This document shows positions 1-9,120 of a stretch of 63,056 nt of DNA, in pieces; within the stretch, counting starts at the first letter, position 1, and each line of letters opens with the position of its first letter. The DNA is from Nitrospiria bacterium (lineage in GTDB: Bacteria; Nitrospirota; UBA9217). The position numbers and the translations under genes were made by a program. The notes beneath the pieces are model-generated. The model ran no database searches, was not told where the DNA came from, and saw nothing but the letters and a program-made list of their open reading frames with translations. The stretch lies in contig CAKKRC010000013.1 of NCBI GenBank assembly GCA_919902495.1, forward strand, positions 9,704-72,759. Direction: 5' to 3'.

Positions 1-55
1 GCAGCGACTTCTCTTCCGCTTCTTTTATAACTTGATGGACAAAATCACCACTTCC
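1..55 (-). pseudogene. Fragment of a second transposase copy
   Basis: These 55 bases are identical to bases 341-395, which lie inside the intact transposase gene and encode roughly residues 225-242 of it, in the same orientation. The match stops at base 55, four bases before the left inverted repeat of the intact element. The rest of this second copy, if present, lies to the left of the window. Either one element inserted into another, or a rearrangement between copies took place. Confidence 0.75.
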
Positions 56-58
56 AAA

Positions 59-87
59 TATCTTGGGGACGTTGTTACTTACGTTGC
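59..87 (+). repeat. Left inverted repeat of the transposase element
   Basis: Perfect reverse complement of 1110-1138. It includes the last codon positions of the transposase gene. Confidence 0.85.
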
Positions 88-1067
88 GTTATTGTCCTAT
101 TCCCCATCTTTTCAACTGCCCGTGTTATGCTTGATGTGGCTACGCCGAGATGTCGAGCAATCTCTGCTGCAGGAAGCCCGATTTCTTTCATGCCGCGTCG
201 TGCTATTTCTGCACGCGCCAGACTCACCTCTGTTCGACGACTGCCGCTCTCCAGTTCTTTCCGAGTGATCTCTCGGTTTTTACATTCCTGTTCGATGATT
301 TTTATCAGGGTTAGCCCCGATCTCCTTAATTTCATTTGCCGCAGCGACTTCTCTTCCGCTTCTTTTATAACTTGATGGACAAAATCACCACTTCCTAGGA
401 TTCGCTCGTCCACTTCCTCTTTCTGGCCTTTCCGTCTCATGGCGCAGACATTGGACCACCCTCCGAGGCTCCGAACAAGTCCGCCACCGGAGTACTGTGG
501 ATCGTGTCCGTGGTCCATGCCGTCTTGCATAAACCGGCGATATTCGCTTATGGCTTTTCTTTTCGTGCCTCCGAACTGTGCCAATACTATTTCAGTATCC
601 ATCCACTCGTACTTTGCCTTGCCGATAATAACTCGATGACCGGTCCATGGGTATCTGTCCAACGCCTCCATGGCTTCGATGACCTTTGCTCGAATGGGAT
701 TAAGATGGATGTAGCGGACGAGGGCAAGGAGATAGTTGTCTTCGTCGCAAAGTATGGACTTGTACCGATTCTCGAAGAGATGTCCCTTCCGACTGTGCTT
801 GCGGTTGAAGTATTGAGCGTACCAGGTCAGAAGTTTTCTCATGACGGCAGAGATGCCGTCTTTCCCGCTTCGGAACAGCAGATGAACATGATTGTCCATG
901 AGCACCCAGGCATATATTGAGCATTTGGAACCCTGAACGTTCTGTCCAAGACGCTCAAGAAAGCGGGTTTTGTCCTCTGCATCGCGGAAGATGTTTGCTT
1001 TGTCGATGCCCCGGACCATGATGTGGTGAAGGGCGCCGGTGGCGTCTAATCGGGCGCGTCGTGGCAT
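75..1067 (-). CDS. REP-associated tyrosine (Y1) transposase
   Basis: 330 residues. The first ~200 are a Y1/IS200-like HUH nuclease domain of the RAYT type. The metal-binding HUH pair is H60-V-H62 in the segment MDNHVHLLF, and candidate catalytic tyrosines are Y83 and Y86 in TWYAQYFNRKH, followed by the family's G-H-L-F-E-N-R-Y-K stretch. Enzymes of this family make single-strand nicks at REP hairpins and form a 5' phosphotyrosine. The C-terminal ~60 residues add a helix-turn-helix (around IARHLGVATSSITRAV), common in the longer members. The start ATG sits 43 bases inside the right inverted repeat. The reading frame looks intact, so the element may be active. Family assignment is firm; substrate and activity are inference. 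Confidence 0.9.
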   Translation of the reverse strand: MPRRARLDATGALHHIMVRGIDKANIFRDAEDKTRFLERLGQNVQGSKCSIYAWVLMDNHVHLLFRSGKDGISAVMRKLLTWYAQYFNRKHSRKGHLFENRYKSILCDEDNYLLALVRYIHLNPIRAKVIEAMEALDRYPWTGHRVIIGKAKYEWMDTEIVLAQFGGTKRKAISEYRRFMQDGMDHGHDPQYSGGGLVRSLGGWSNVCAMRRKGQKEEVDERILGSGDFVHQVIKEAEEKSLRQMKLRRSGLTLIKIIEQECKNREITRKELESGSRRTEVSLARAEIARRGMKEIGLPAAEIARHLGVATSSITRAVEKMGNRTITQRK

Positions 1068-1109
1068 GAATCAACATTACCTACTCTTGACGGTGATGTC
1101 AAGAGTTTT

Positions 1110-1138
1110 GCAACGTAAGTAACAACGTCCCCAAGATA
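1110..1138 (-). repeat. Right inverted repeat of the transposase element
   Basis: Perfect reverse complement of 59-87, upstream of the transposase start. It marks the point where the SRPBCC gene is broken. Confidence 0.85.
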
Positions 1139-1255
1139 CCCTGCCTCCATATCCACGACCTTGTCGTTCCACTGGAGGAACAGCTCGGGAGTTACGACAA
1201 AGCGCCAGACGTGCGCGGCAGGCCGGTCGATCTCTGTTCTCTCCTTCAAGATCAT
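1139..1255 (-). pseudogene. SRPBCC (START-like) protein, truncated by the transposase element
   Basis: Only the first 39 residues remain (from MILKERTEIDRPAAHVWRFV), then the frame runs into the inverted repeat. The segment has the usual opening of SRPBCC/polyketide-cyclase-like proteins: a first strand with E-I-x-R-P-A, then the helix with V-W-x-x-V-x-x-P-E, then a W-N. Its ATG overlaps the stop of the upstream gene as ATGA, so the two were translationally coupled. The missing part is not found on the other side of the element within the window, so the gene is probably dead. Confidence 0.75.
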
Positions 1256-1584
1256 GGGCTCGCCTCCGGTCCGCTGATGCTGAACAGCCACCATCTCGGC
1301 TCTTTATGCCCCCGTCCCCGCCGCGGCTGCCGGTCGAAGTAGATCTTCATCGTAGCTCCGTCGTCCACAACCACTTCGTACCAGTGCTTGCGGACATACA
1401 GCTCGGGGCTGCCGTGATGGCATTTTCCGGTCTCGCGCCAGGTGCGTAGAACAGTGCTGATATGAATGGTCCGGCCCCGCCACAGGAACTCGCGCGGAAG
1501 GCCTGGTTCTCCGGCCGCCATACGCGACGTATCGCTCGTGGCGAAGACTGGGGTGATAGCCTCGCTAACTAATCGTTCAGGCAT
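1252..1584 (-). CDS. Small DUF6504-like protein
   Basis: 110 residues, beginning MPERLVSEAITPVF. It has the layout I associate with DUF6504-like proteins: an F-L-W-R-G-R strand, a helix ending in T-W-R-E-T-G, then a W-Y-E-V-V-V...K-I-Y-F-D-R strand pair and a final W-W-L-F strand. No catalytic motif is visible and I do not know its function. The stop codon overlaps the start of the truncated SRPBCC gene by ATGA, so they formed a two-gene unit. Family assignment is from memory of the pattern. Confidence 0.6.
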   Translation of the reverse strand: MPERLVSEAITPVFATSDTSRMAAGEPGLPREFLWRGRTIHISTVLRTWRETGKCHHGSPELYVRKHWYEVVVDDGATMKIYFDRQPRRGRGHKEPRWWLFSISGPEASP

Positions 1585-1620
1585 GGGTCCATTTATTATG
1601 AAACTAGGGTTTCAAAATTT

Positions 1621-1651
1621 TCTTTGCGTCCTTTGCGGCTTTGCGAGAGAC
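1621..1651. repeat. Degenerate 'cgcaaag' dispersed repeat
   Basis: The stretch reads ctttgcgtcctttgcggc followed by tttgcgagag. Closely related tracts flank the GxxExxY gene at 29738-29760 and 30178-30208. No gene is visible at 1585-1804. Confidence 0.5.
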
Positions 1652-1804
1652 GCTTTTGCTTTTGATTCCGGCTTGTCCGGGTTAAGGTTTACTCGGCCAA
1701 AACAGGCTCGTACATATCATGTAGAGGAAGGGGGAAATGTTTCGAGTGTTCTCGGAAGGATGCTGCGTGTGTTTTTGGATATCCCGAAGGAGGCATGCTC
1801 CTAC

Positions 1805-2020
1805 CTACCCTCCTTCGATCGCCTCGACATCGGCCAGGTCCTTCAGTTGAACAACGCGAGCAGTTCTCTGTAGTCGTTCTGAGCTTCCATGGCGCTCTCT
1901 CCGCAACCGTTCAACGGCGGCAATACGGTCCTCTGGCGATTTCGACAGCCAGAACTCAAGGTTCTGACGGATCTCGGACAGATCCTTCAGGTTCGCTTTT
2001 GTCACGGTCTTGGCGATCAT
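1805..2020 (-). CDS. Small conserved hypothetical protein (toxin-antitoxin-like)
   Basis: 71 residues. The core L-S-E-I-x-Q-N-L-E-F-W-L-S-K-S-P-E-D-R followed by A-A-V-E-R-L-R-R-E-R-H-G-S resembles a widespread family of ~80-residue proteins that in other genomes usually precede a KNTase-fold nucleotidyltransferase. No nucleotidyltransferase follows here (the transposase-broken region does), so it may be an orphan partner. The last residues look unlike the family and may be decayed. Function unknown. Confidence 0.55.
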   Translation of the reverse strand: MIAKTVTKANLKDLSEIRQNLEFWLSKSPEDRIAAVERLRRERHGSSERLQRTARVVQLKDLADVEAIEGG

Positions 2021-2045
2021 AGTATCAACCGTTCTCCCAGGGCGG

Positions 2046-2567
2046 CTATCGCACCGTCCTCAAGATGGTTCTAATGATCTCGGAGGAGAACCCTTTGCGT
2101 TCCAGGAAACCCGCCAAGCGTCTGCGGCGGACCTCCGGTTCGAACCGTGTCAGGGTCTTGAGCTTCTTTTCCGCTTCTTTGCGGGCGGTCTCCGCCTCTG
2201 GGGCTTCTTCGAAGAGCGTAGTGAGGGTGTCTTTGATGATGTCTCTGCCGATGCCTTTTATCCGCAGCTCTTGTTCAAGACGCCGCCTGCCGAACCCCCG
2301 GCTCCTGACCCTGGCCGCGGCCCACTGGGCCGCGAACTTCGCGTCATCAAGATACCCGAGCCTGGTCACGTGCTCCAGCACGGCGGTAATTATGGGGTCG
2401 GGGAATTCTCTGTCCTGAAGCTTGTCCTCGAGCTCCTTGCGGCTGCGGGGACGGATGGTGAGATACCGGTAGGCGGTGTTCTTCGCACGCTTCAAAAGCC
2501 TTTCATGATCTGCTTCCAGCTGGTCCCGCCCTTCGAAAGATCTATTCTGTTTCCCCGTGTCCCCCAC
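2046..2567 (-). CDS. recX: Regulatory protein RecX
   Basis: 173 residues, with the three-helix repeats of RecX: R-Y-L-T-I-R-P-R-S-R-K-E-L near residue 35, R-L-G-Y-L-D-D-A-K-F-A-A-Q-W near 68, R-R-R-L-E-Q-E-L-R-I-K-G-I near 93, and a C-terminal repeat ending F-S-S-E-I-I. RecX binds and destabilises RecA filaments, and it sits near recA on the same strand, which fits. The first residues (MGDTGKQ) are encoded by a tandem 'ccgtgtcc' tract at 2549-2588, so the true start may lie further in, before E-R-L-L-K-R-A-K. It is followed by a non-homologous region, not by alaS as in some relatives. Confidence 0.88.
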   Translation of the reverse strand: MGDTGKQNRSFEGRDQLEADHERLLKRAKNTAYRYLTIRPRSRKELEDKLQDREFPDPIITAVLEHVTRLGYLDDAKFAAQWAAARVRSRGFGRRRLEQELRIKGIGRDIIKDTLTTLFEEAPEAETARKEAEKKLKTLTRFEPEVRRRRLAGFLERKGFSSEIIRTILRTVR

Positions 2568-2588
2568 TCCCCGTGTCTCCGTGTCCGC
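2549..2588. repeat. Tandem 'ccgtgtcc' heptamer-like tract between pilT and recX
   Basis: Direct short repeats of the form (c)cccgtgtc; the same type of tract recurs at 24757-24789, 28081-28168 and 62911-62952. Here it overlaps the annotated 5' end of recX. Confidence 0.7.
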
Positions 2589-2589
2589 C

Positions 2590-3813
2590 CTATTTATCCC
2601 CGAACCGGTCGATCTTGAAGTCGCTGCTCGTCGCGGAGCCCGGCGCTTTCGGGGCGGACCCGCCCGGGGTCCCGCCGATGGTCCCCCGGATGCCGGTGCC
2701 GGACTTCTTCTTCTCGTCCTCCTCGTACGCCATGTCGCTCGTCGACGAGACGCCCTTGACCTTGAGCGCGAAGTCGTCGGGATTGCTGGCGGACAGGAGC
2801 GCTTCCTCGTAGGTGATGAGACCCTTCTTGTACAGGCCGAGAAGGGACTGGTCGAAGGTCTGCATGCCGTAGTGGACCATGCCCTGGGCGATGATCGTCG
2901 GGATCTGGCGCGTCTTTGACTCGTCGATCACGGCCTCGCGGACCGAGAGGGTCCCGAGCATGACCTCAACAGCGGCCACGCGGCCCTTGCCGTCGGCCCG
3001 GGCGATGAGCCGCTGGGACACGATCCCCTTGAGCACGGCGGCAAGCTGCATGCGCACCTGCTTCTGCTGGTACGGCGGGAACACACTGATGATCCGGTTG
3101 ATGGTTTCCGTGGTGTCCACCGTGTGGAGCGTGGAAAGCACGAGATGGCCGGTTTCCGCGGCGGTCAGGGCGATGGAGATGGTCTCGAAGTCGCGCATTT
3201 CACCCACGAGGATCACGTCGGGGTCCTGACGGAGGGCGCTCCGGAGCGCGTCGCCGAAGCTGAAGGTGTCGGCGCCGATCTCGCGCTGGTTCACGATGCT
3301 CTTCTTGTCACGGTGCAGGAACTCGATGGGGTCCTCGATGGTGACGATGTTGGACGTCCGCGAGGTGTTGATGTAGTCGATCATGGCCGCCAGGGTCGTT
3401 GACTTGCCGCTTCCCGTCGTGCCTGTCACGAGGATGAGGCCGCGCTGCTCCTGGGCGATCTTCATCAGGACCTGCGGGAGGAGAAGGTCCTCGAAGTTCA
3501 GGATCTTGGCGGGGACCATGCGAAAGACCAGGCCGACGCTGCCGCGCTGCTTGAAGACGTTCACACGGAACCGGCCGAGGCCGGGCACGGCGTAGGCCAT
3601 GTCCAGTTCGTTCTTCTCGTTGAACCGGGCCTTCTGCGGAGCGTTCATGATGCTGGCCGCCATGCCTATGGTATCTTCCTGGGTCAGCCGCTTCTCGGTC
3701 TCCAGGGGCACCAGCCGCCCGTCGACCCGGAGGATGGGCGGCACCCCGACCTTGAGGTGAAGGTCCGACGCCTTCCGTTCGAATGTCATTTTGAGCATAT
3801 CGTTCAAAGCCAT
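2590..3813 (-). CDS. pilT: Type IV pilus retraction ATPase PilT
   Basis: 407 residues. It has the PilT/PilU plan: N-terminal PAS-like domain beginning M-A-L-N-D-M-L with S-D-L-H-L-K, Walker A G-T-T-G-S-G-K-S-T near 131-139, the Asp box and a Walker B R-Q-D-P-D-V-I-L-V-G-E-M-R-D, and the His box S-T-L-H-T. PilT is the cytoplasmic hexameric motor that depolymerises the pilus, driving twitching. The C-terminal ~50 residues (K-S-G-T-G-I-R-G-T-I-G-G onward) are a Gly/Ser/Pro-rich tail not needed for the fold. A good ribosome site (GAGGAG) precedes the ATG. It lies between recA and recX. PilT versus PilU cannot be decided with certainty; the E-E-A-L region fits both. Confidence 0.92.
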   Translation of the reverse strand: MALNDMLKMTFERKASDLHLKVGVPPILRVDGRLVPLETEKRLTQEDTIGMAASIMNAPQKARFNEKNELDMAYAVPGLGRFRVNVFKQRGSVGLVFRMVPAKILNFEDLLLPQVLMKIAQEQRGLILVTGTTGSGKSTTLAAMIDYINTSRTSNIVTIEDPIEFLHRDKKSIVNQREIGADTFSFGDALRSALRQDPDVILVGEMRDFETISIALTAAETGHLVLSTLHTVDTTETINRIISVFPPYQQKQVRMQLAAVLKGIVSQRLIARADGKGRVAAVEVMLGTLSVREAVIDESKTRQIPTIIAQGMVHYGMQTFDQSLLGLYKKGLITYEEALLSASNPDDFALKVKGVSSTSDMAYEEDEKKKSGTGIRGTIGGTPGGSAPKAPGSATSSDFKIDRFGDK

Positions 3814-3980
3814 GGTGGTCTCCTCGTTCTTCCTGTCGTCCGGGACCGGTCCCGTTCGCAGGATATCAATGCAACATATTATACACGAATTTTCCGAAGA
3901 GTTCGAGCAGAAGATGGGAATCAGACGGACGGGATTGATCCTGCGGCATACCGCGGAAAATAGACCTTCAATAGATCAAA

Positions 3981-4012
3981 GTTCCCTGTCCCGCCAGGGC
4001 GGGACAGGGAAC
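3981..4012. repeat. Perfect 15-bp-stem palindrome after recA
   Basis: GTTCCCTGTCCCGCC pairs with GGCGGGACAGGGAAC across a 2-nt gap. It lies 34 bases past the recA stop and could slow or end recA transcription, although no strong T run follows on the minus strand. Half of the palindrome (ggcgggacagggaac) recurs at 15047-15062, so it is also a dispersed repeat. Confidence 0.6.
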
Positions 4013-4045
4013 TTCGGTCCTTGTCAGTAAAGCCTGATCCTTCGG

Positions 4046-5143
<1,098 letters not shown>

Positions 5144-5205
5144 GATGATTCTCCTTTTCCCTGTCGCTTGTCGCGTATTATTTTCACGGTCAATATGAGC
5201 AACCG

Positions 5206-5814
5206 TTATTCTTGTTGTCCTTCTCCTGACTTCTGGCTCCTGTCTCCTGACTCCTGCTTTTTAAGCTCAACCCTTCCCACTTCCGTGTACACCGCGCCCT
5301 CTCGCTTCAATTCGCTTTTCATCAGACTCACACGGTTTGCCTCGAACCCGCCAAGCTTCACGTCCCTGATGTTCTCTATCATCTGCTGCCAGTTGTCCCG
5401 CGGTTTCGGGAACTTGATCCGCGCCAGGGTCAGATGGGGGCTGAACTTCCGCTCCTCCCGTTCGAATCCCAGCGTTACCATTGCATCCTCGACCGCACCC
5501 TGAAGCAAGCCAAGCTTTTCGACATCTCCCGTCACTCCGAGCCAGAGGACCCGCGGGTTCTTCCCGGTCGGAAAGGCTCCCGCCCCCGCGACCTCCAGGT
5601 TCAGTTTCCCGATCCCCTGCGTTGCACCAGCGAGCGTCTGCATGATCTCCCGGGTCTTCGATTCCTCCACCTCGCCCAGGAACTTGAGCGTCAGGTGGAT
5701 GCCCTCGGACCTGGTCCATCCGGCGTTCGCGCCGGCAGACCGGAGCTGTTCCTGGACCCTTGCGATCCCCTGTTTTATCTCAGGGGGAAGTTCGATGGAA
5801 ATAAAAGTCCTCAT
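5206..5814 (-). CDS. thpR: RNA 2',3'-cyclic phosphodiesterase ThpR (2H family)
   Basis: About 202 residues from the preferred start [10 protein letters not shown] (base 5814); an ATG 30 bases upstream would add a tract encoded by a short repeat. Both 2H-family motifs are present: H-L-T-L-K-F-L-G near residue 40 and H-L-T-L-A-R near 130, whose histidines hydrolyse cyclic phosphate on RNA ends. The protein may also act as a 2'-5' RNA ligase in vitro. It lies directly before recA on the strand, as in related genomes. The C-terminal residues after V-E-L-K-K ([11 protein letters not shown]) are encoded by a tandem 'ctcctgact' tract and look like a late addition. Confidence 0.9.
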   Translation of the reverse strand: MRTFISIELPPEIKQGIARVQEQLRSAGANAGWTRSEGIHLTLKFLGEVEESKTREIMQTLAGATQGIGKLNLEVAGAGAFPTGKNPRVLWLGVTGDVEKLGLLQGAVEDAMVTLGFEREERKFSPHLTLARIKFPKPRDNWQQMIENIRDVKLGGFEANRVSLMKSELKREGAVYTEVGRVELKKQESGDRSQKSGEGQQE

Positions 5815-5901
5815 AATAGTCGATGGTCGGCGGTCGATAGTCAACAGACAACGTCAGATTCCGACTGCCGACTGTTGACTGCCGACAGTCTTATGACCGC
5901 C

Positions 5902-7137
5902 TCACGCAATCAAATATCTCCTCACCATATCCAGCGCCGCTTGTGCCGTGCGCAGGCGCACCTGCTCACGGGTCCCGAGAAAGCGGTGTTCGTCGACCTT
6001 CACGCCGTCCTTCGATGCAAGCGCGATGTATACCAGCCCCACGGGTTTTTCCGGCGTGCCGCCGCCCGGACCCGCGATGCCCGTTACCGCAAGGCCGAAG
6101 GTCGTCTTCGCCTGATCGCGGATCCCGCCCGCCATGGCGACGGCGACCTCGCTGCTCACGGCGCCCCGCGACTCGATCAGTCCGGCCGGAACGCCGAGCA
6201 GGCTGGTCTTTGCCTCGTAGCTGTAGACCACCACGCTTCGCTCGAAATAGTCCGAGCTGCCGGCGATGTTCGTGAGCCTTCCGCCGATGAGACCGCCGGT
6301 GCAGGATTCTGCGACGGCGATCGTGAACTTCCGCTGCCGGAGCAGCGCGCCGACGATCTCCTCCAGGTCCTGCCCGTCAACGCCGTAGACCGCGTCGCCC
6401 AGCTTCTTCCGGACCTCTGACTCGGTCCGCTCCACCACCGTCCGTGACCGCGCCCCGCTGCCTTCCCGCGCGACGATACGGATATCGACGCCGGACTCCT
6501 TTGCCGTAAGGCCCACGGCAGGGCGTTTCTGCTTCAGGATGTCCTGGATCAGTTCGTTGACCTTCGATTCCGACAGGCCGCAGGTGTGCAGGACCTTTCT
6601 TCGGATGGCGGCCTTGCCGCCGAAGTGCTCGCTCAGCACCTGCCGGAGCCCTTCGCGGAACATGGCCCGCATCTCGGCAGGCACGCCAGGCATCACCGCG
6701 ATGAATTTCCCCTCGTCGATACAATAGAAGCCGGGGGCCACGCCCACGGGATTGCTGAGGATGCGCGCGCCGCCCGGAATGAGCGCCTGCCGGTCATTGG
6801 CTCCGGGGTACTTCTTGCCCTTTGCCGAAAACACGGCCTTGACCGCCTTCAGGGCATCGTCGCTTAGGACCAGGCGTTTCTTGAGCACCCGGGCGACGGC
6901 CTTGCGCGTCATATCGTCCTCGGTGGGACCGATGCCGCCGGTGACAAGGATGACGTCCACCCGCGCAAGGGCGCCGCGAAGGGCCTCGTCCATGTCCTTG
7001 TCGTTGTCCCCCACGACGGTCCTGAAGGCAGTCTCAATGCCGATGTCCAGGAGCTCTTCCGCGAGATACACGGAATTGGAGTCGATGACCCCGCCGGTCA
7101 GCAGTTCGGAACCTGTTGCAATGATCTCAGCACGCAT
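5902..7137 (-). CDS. cinA: CinA: competence/damage-inducible protein with MoCF and PncC domains
   Basis: 411 residues from MRAEIIATGSELLTG (base 7137). The N-terminal MoCF-like domain carries I-A-T-G-S-E-L-L-T-G and V-T-G-G-I-G-P-T-E-D-D; the C-terminal PncC domain begins near residue 250 with V-A-E-S-C-T-G-G-L-I-G-G and has G-I-A-G-P-G-G-G-T-P-E-K-P-V-G. The family hydrolyses ADP-ribose (N-domain) and deamidates NMN (C-domain) in pyridine-nucleotide recycling. An upstream in-frame ATG (7191) is less likely because the family begins at the chosen site and a GGGAGG site precedes it. Sits between thpR and pgpA. Confidence 0.93.
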   Translation of the reverse strand: MRAEIIATGSELLTGGVIDSNSVYLAEELLDIGIETAFRTVVGDNDKDMDEALRGALARVDVILVTGGIGPTEDDMTRKAVARVLKKRLVLSDDALKAVKAVFSAKGKKYPGANDRQALIPGGARILSNPVGVAPGFYCIDEGKFIAVMPGVPAEMRAMFREGLRQVLSEHFGGKAAIRRKVLHTCGLSESKVNELIQDILKQKRPAVGLTAKESGVDIRIVAREGSGARSRTVVERTESEVRKKLGDAVYGVDGQDLEEIVGALLRQRKFTIAVAESCTGGLIGGRLTNIAGSSDYFERSVVVYSYEAKTSLLGVPAGLIESRGAVSSEVAVAMAGGIRDQAKTTFGLAVTGIAGPGGGTPEKPVGLVYIALASKDGVKVDEHRFLGTREQVRLRTAQAALDMVRRYLIA

Positions 7138-7198
7138 GGATACAACCTCCCTTGGGGAGCAACCATTGAATCGAAAATCGTATCGAGGCAAAGTTGCT

Positions 7199-7297
7199 GA
7201 ACACGAATGTCACGAATGGACGAATTACACAAATAACTGCACTGCGGCCTTCATTCGTGCTATTCGTAAAATTCGTGTCATTCGTGTCAAATATTTT
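7199..7297. repeat. Inverted 'cacgaatg / cattcgtg' repeat cluster
   Basis: The cinA-pgpA gap holds cacgaatgtcacgaatgg on the left and mirrored copies (attcgtgtcattcgtgtc) on the right, able to form a long imperfect hairpin. This is a dispersed intergenic repeat, not a gene. Confidence 0.65.
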
Positions 7298-7318
7298 CAT
7301 TTTTTTCTTTCTTGTTTA

Positions 7319-7789
7319 TCAACGGCCCATCACAACAATAATTATTTGCAGAATGACATTCGTATAAATACCGGCCCCCAGGTCGTCGAGCATCACGCCC
7401 ATCCCGCCGGGAATGTCCTGCAGCCGCTTGAGCGGCCAGGGCTTCAGGATATCAATGAACCGGAACAGGACGAATCCTGCAGCGACGGCCCACCAGGTGA
7501 AGGGAACGATGAACATCGCGACGAGGAACCCCGCGATCTCGTCGATCACGATGGTGGGGCTGTCCTTCGTGCCGAGTATTGCGTCCGCCTCGCCTGCCGC
7601 CCAGGTACCGATGCCGGTCACGGTGGCCGTTGCCAGCGCATACCAGCAGTATACGGTATCACGAAGCAGAACAGCGAGCAGCGCGCCGACGATCGTGCCC
7701 GCGGTGCCCGGAGCGAAGGGAACTCGGCCGCTGTAGGCGCCCTGGGCAATGAAAAGAATGATGGTGTCTTTGCTTTTACTCATTGACAT
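7319..7789 (-). CDS. pgpA: Phosphatidylglycerophosphatase A
   Basis: 156 residues. The family signature is clear: F-A-P-G-T-A-G-T near residue 25, the D-E-I-A-G-F motif near 83 and F-R-F-F/I-D-I-L-K-P-W-P near 110, with four hydrophobic helices. PgpA removes the phosphate from phosphatidylglycerophosphate at the inner membrane to make phosphatidylglycerol. It precedes cinA on the same strand, a neighbourhood seen in related genomes. Confidence 0.93.
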   Translation of the reverse strand: MSMSKSKDTIILFIAQGAYSGRVPFAPGTAGTIVGALLAVLLRDTVYCWYALATATVTGIGTWAAGEADAILGTKDSPTIVIDEIAGFLVAMFIVPFTWWAVAAGFVLFRFIDILKPWPLKRLQDIPGGMGVMLDDLGAGIYTNVILQIIIVVMGR

Positions 7790-7833
7790 GATTTACGTCC
7801 AATCGCCTTTTTCTGCTTCACTGTTGAAAGATC

Positions 7834-8385
7834 TCACAACGCCTCATACGCCCACATCGCACCCTCGGCGCCAACCCTCCGGACCAGCCGTTTCTTGTAC
7901 AAGTTCAGGAGCCGGGTGCCGCTCGTGTTCGCCTCGATCTTCGCGGCCTCGGAAAGTTCCCGCGCCGTGGCTTTCTTCCGCCCGATGACGAACTCCAGCG
8001 TGTCCCGGAGATACTTATTGAGGTTCCCGAGCACCGCCCTCGTCCCCTCTTTGGTCTCGGCGATGATGGCCAGGTCCTTCCGTTCGAGCGCCACCTCGAT
8101 GTTCTCGCGCTGGTTGTCGTTCATGCCCGTGAGCATCAGATATTTCTCGCCGTACTCGCCCGCGAGGAGTCGCGACAGGAGCTTGGCCACGATCTCATCG
8201 GAGCAGGAATAGTCGATCACCCCGACCTTCGAAAAGTCCAGGCCGATCACCGATCCCTCGGGCGCCTGCTCCACGTCCCGTTCGATGCGTTCCCGCACCG
8301 ACTGGCCCGTGGGCCGGGTCACAAGGTTGTTCGAGCCGTTCTTCAGCTCTTCCTTAAGGATGGCATAGAGATCGCAGGTCAGCAT
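7834..8385 (-). CDS. STAS-like (DUF4325) regulator with C-terminal winged-helix-like domain
   Basis: 183 residues. Residues ~30-125 follow the STAS/DUF4325 pattern (V-I-G-L-D-F-S-K-V-G-V-I-D-Y-S-C-S-D-E-I-V), a fold of anti-anti-sigma type proteins. Residues ~130-183 (A-T-A-R-E-L-S-E-A-A-K-I-E-A-N-T-S-G-T) look like a small winged helix. The upstream gene at 9121-9969 encodes a GHKL ATPase with its own STAS-like part, so the two probably form a switch pair, split here by the ORF6N gene. The target is unknown. Confidence 0.7.
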   Translation of the reverse strand: MLTCDLYAILKEELKNGSNNLVTRPTGQSVRERIERDVEQAPEGSVIGLDFSKVGVIDYSCSDEIVAKLLSRLLAGEYGEKYLMLTGMNDNQRENIEVALERKDLAIIAETKEGTRAVLGNLNKYLRDTLEFVIGRKKATARELSEAAKIEANTSGTRLLNLYKKRLVRRVGAEGAMWAYEAL

Positions 8386-8414
8386 GAATTTCTTGTATTC
8401 CCTTTTTGCTCCGC

Positions 8415-9002
8415 TCAGCGGATATTGACCGCTGCTGTTCCGTAGAACGCGCGGTTTTCCTTGATAAACCCGATCTTCTTTTCCTTCGGTTCCGGTTTAG
8501 TTATCAGCGCCCGGATAGCGTCAAATACGATCTTAAACTGCAAATCATATTTACCTTCCATCTCATCGAGCCTTTTCGCCAGCTCCTTATGGGATGCGAT
8601 CATCTCGCGGAGCTTGACGAAGGCGCGCATAATGGTGATATTAACCTGCACTGCTCGATCGCTGTTCAACACACTGGAAAGCATGGCAACACCTTGTTCG
8701 GTGAAAACGTACGGCTGATACCTGCGCCCGCCTCGGCCTGTCTTTGAGGTCACCATTGGTGACCTCAAATAGTCATGCAGTTCTAAGATGCCAGTTTGGC
8801 ATCTCAAAGCGTCTGACTCTTCTGCCGTCAGCTGAAACATAAAATCTTCAGGAAATCGATTGGTATTCCTCTTGACGGCACGATTCAACGCGCCCGTGGC
8901 AACCCTGTACAAGGCCGCTAGATCGCTGTCGAGCATCACCTTCTGCCCGCGAATCAAGTAGATCTTACGCTCTATGGTTTCTATGGTAAACGTTGGCTTC
9001 AT
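8415..9002 (-). CDS. ORF6N-domain DNA-binding protein
   Basis: About 195 residues from [20 protein letters not shown] (ATG at 9002). The ORF6N domain covers ~1-110: [19 protein letters not shown], then [14 protein letters not shown] and L-R-S-P, then the [13 protein letters not shown] motif. A coiled coil follows ([13 protein letters not shown]). The family is common on phages and plasmids and is presumed to bind DNA. A TTG at 9047 could start translation 15 codons earlier but lies inside a 35-bp palindrome, so I prefer the ATG. It separates two genes that look functionally linked, suggesting insertion. Confidence 0.85.
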   Translation of the reverse strand: MKPTFTIETIERKIYLIRGQKVMLDSDLAALYRVATGALNRAVKRNTNRFPEDFMFQLTAEESDALRCQTGILELHDYLRSPMVTSKTGRGGRRYQPYVFTEQGVAMLSSVLNSDRAVQVNITIMRAFVKLREMIASHKELAKRLDEMEGKYDLQFKIVFDAIRALITKPEPKEKKIGFIKENRAFYGTAAVNIR

Positions 9003-9025
9003 CGAAACGTCATCCTGTTCTTCAA

Positions 9026-9060
9026 CGATAGCATTCAATTGATTCAATTGAATGCTATCG
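9026..9060. promoter_or_regulatory. 35-bp perfect palindrome upstream of the ORF6N gene (putative operator)
   Basis: Two 17-bp arms (beginning cgatagcattcaattga) flank one central T. It ends 24 bases before the preferred ATG of the ORF6N gene. Its place and symmetry suit an autoregulatory operator bound by a dimer; a structural hairpin in the leader is the alternative. Confidence 0.5.
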
Positions 9061-9120
9061 CATTAGCCGCCCATTGTCAAGATAATTTTATAATGCAATT
9101 TACATTGTTTTATTAATATC

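Larger units (their letters stand above)
59..1138. mobile_element. REP-associated transposase element with 29-bp inverted ends
   Basis: A transposase gene is bounded by perfect 29-bp inverted repeats at 59-87 and 1110-1138. Each contains an imperfect palindrome (ACGTAAGTAACAACGT) next to a GGGGAC core, the type of sequence carried by REP/RAYT elements. The transposase stop codon (75-77) lies inside the left repeat. The right end interrupts an SRPBCC-type gene at 1139. Whether the ends act as classical terminal repeats or as a pair of REP hairpins cannot be told from one copy. Confidence 0.75.
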
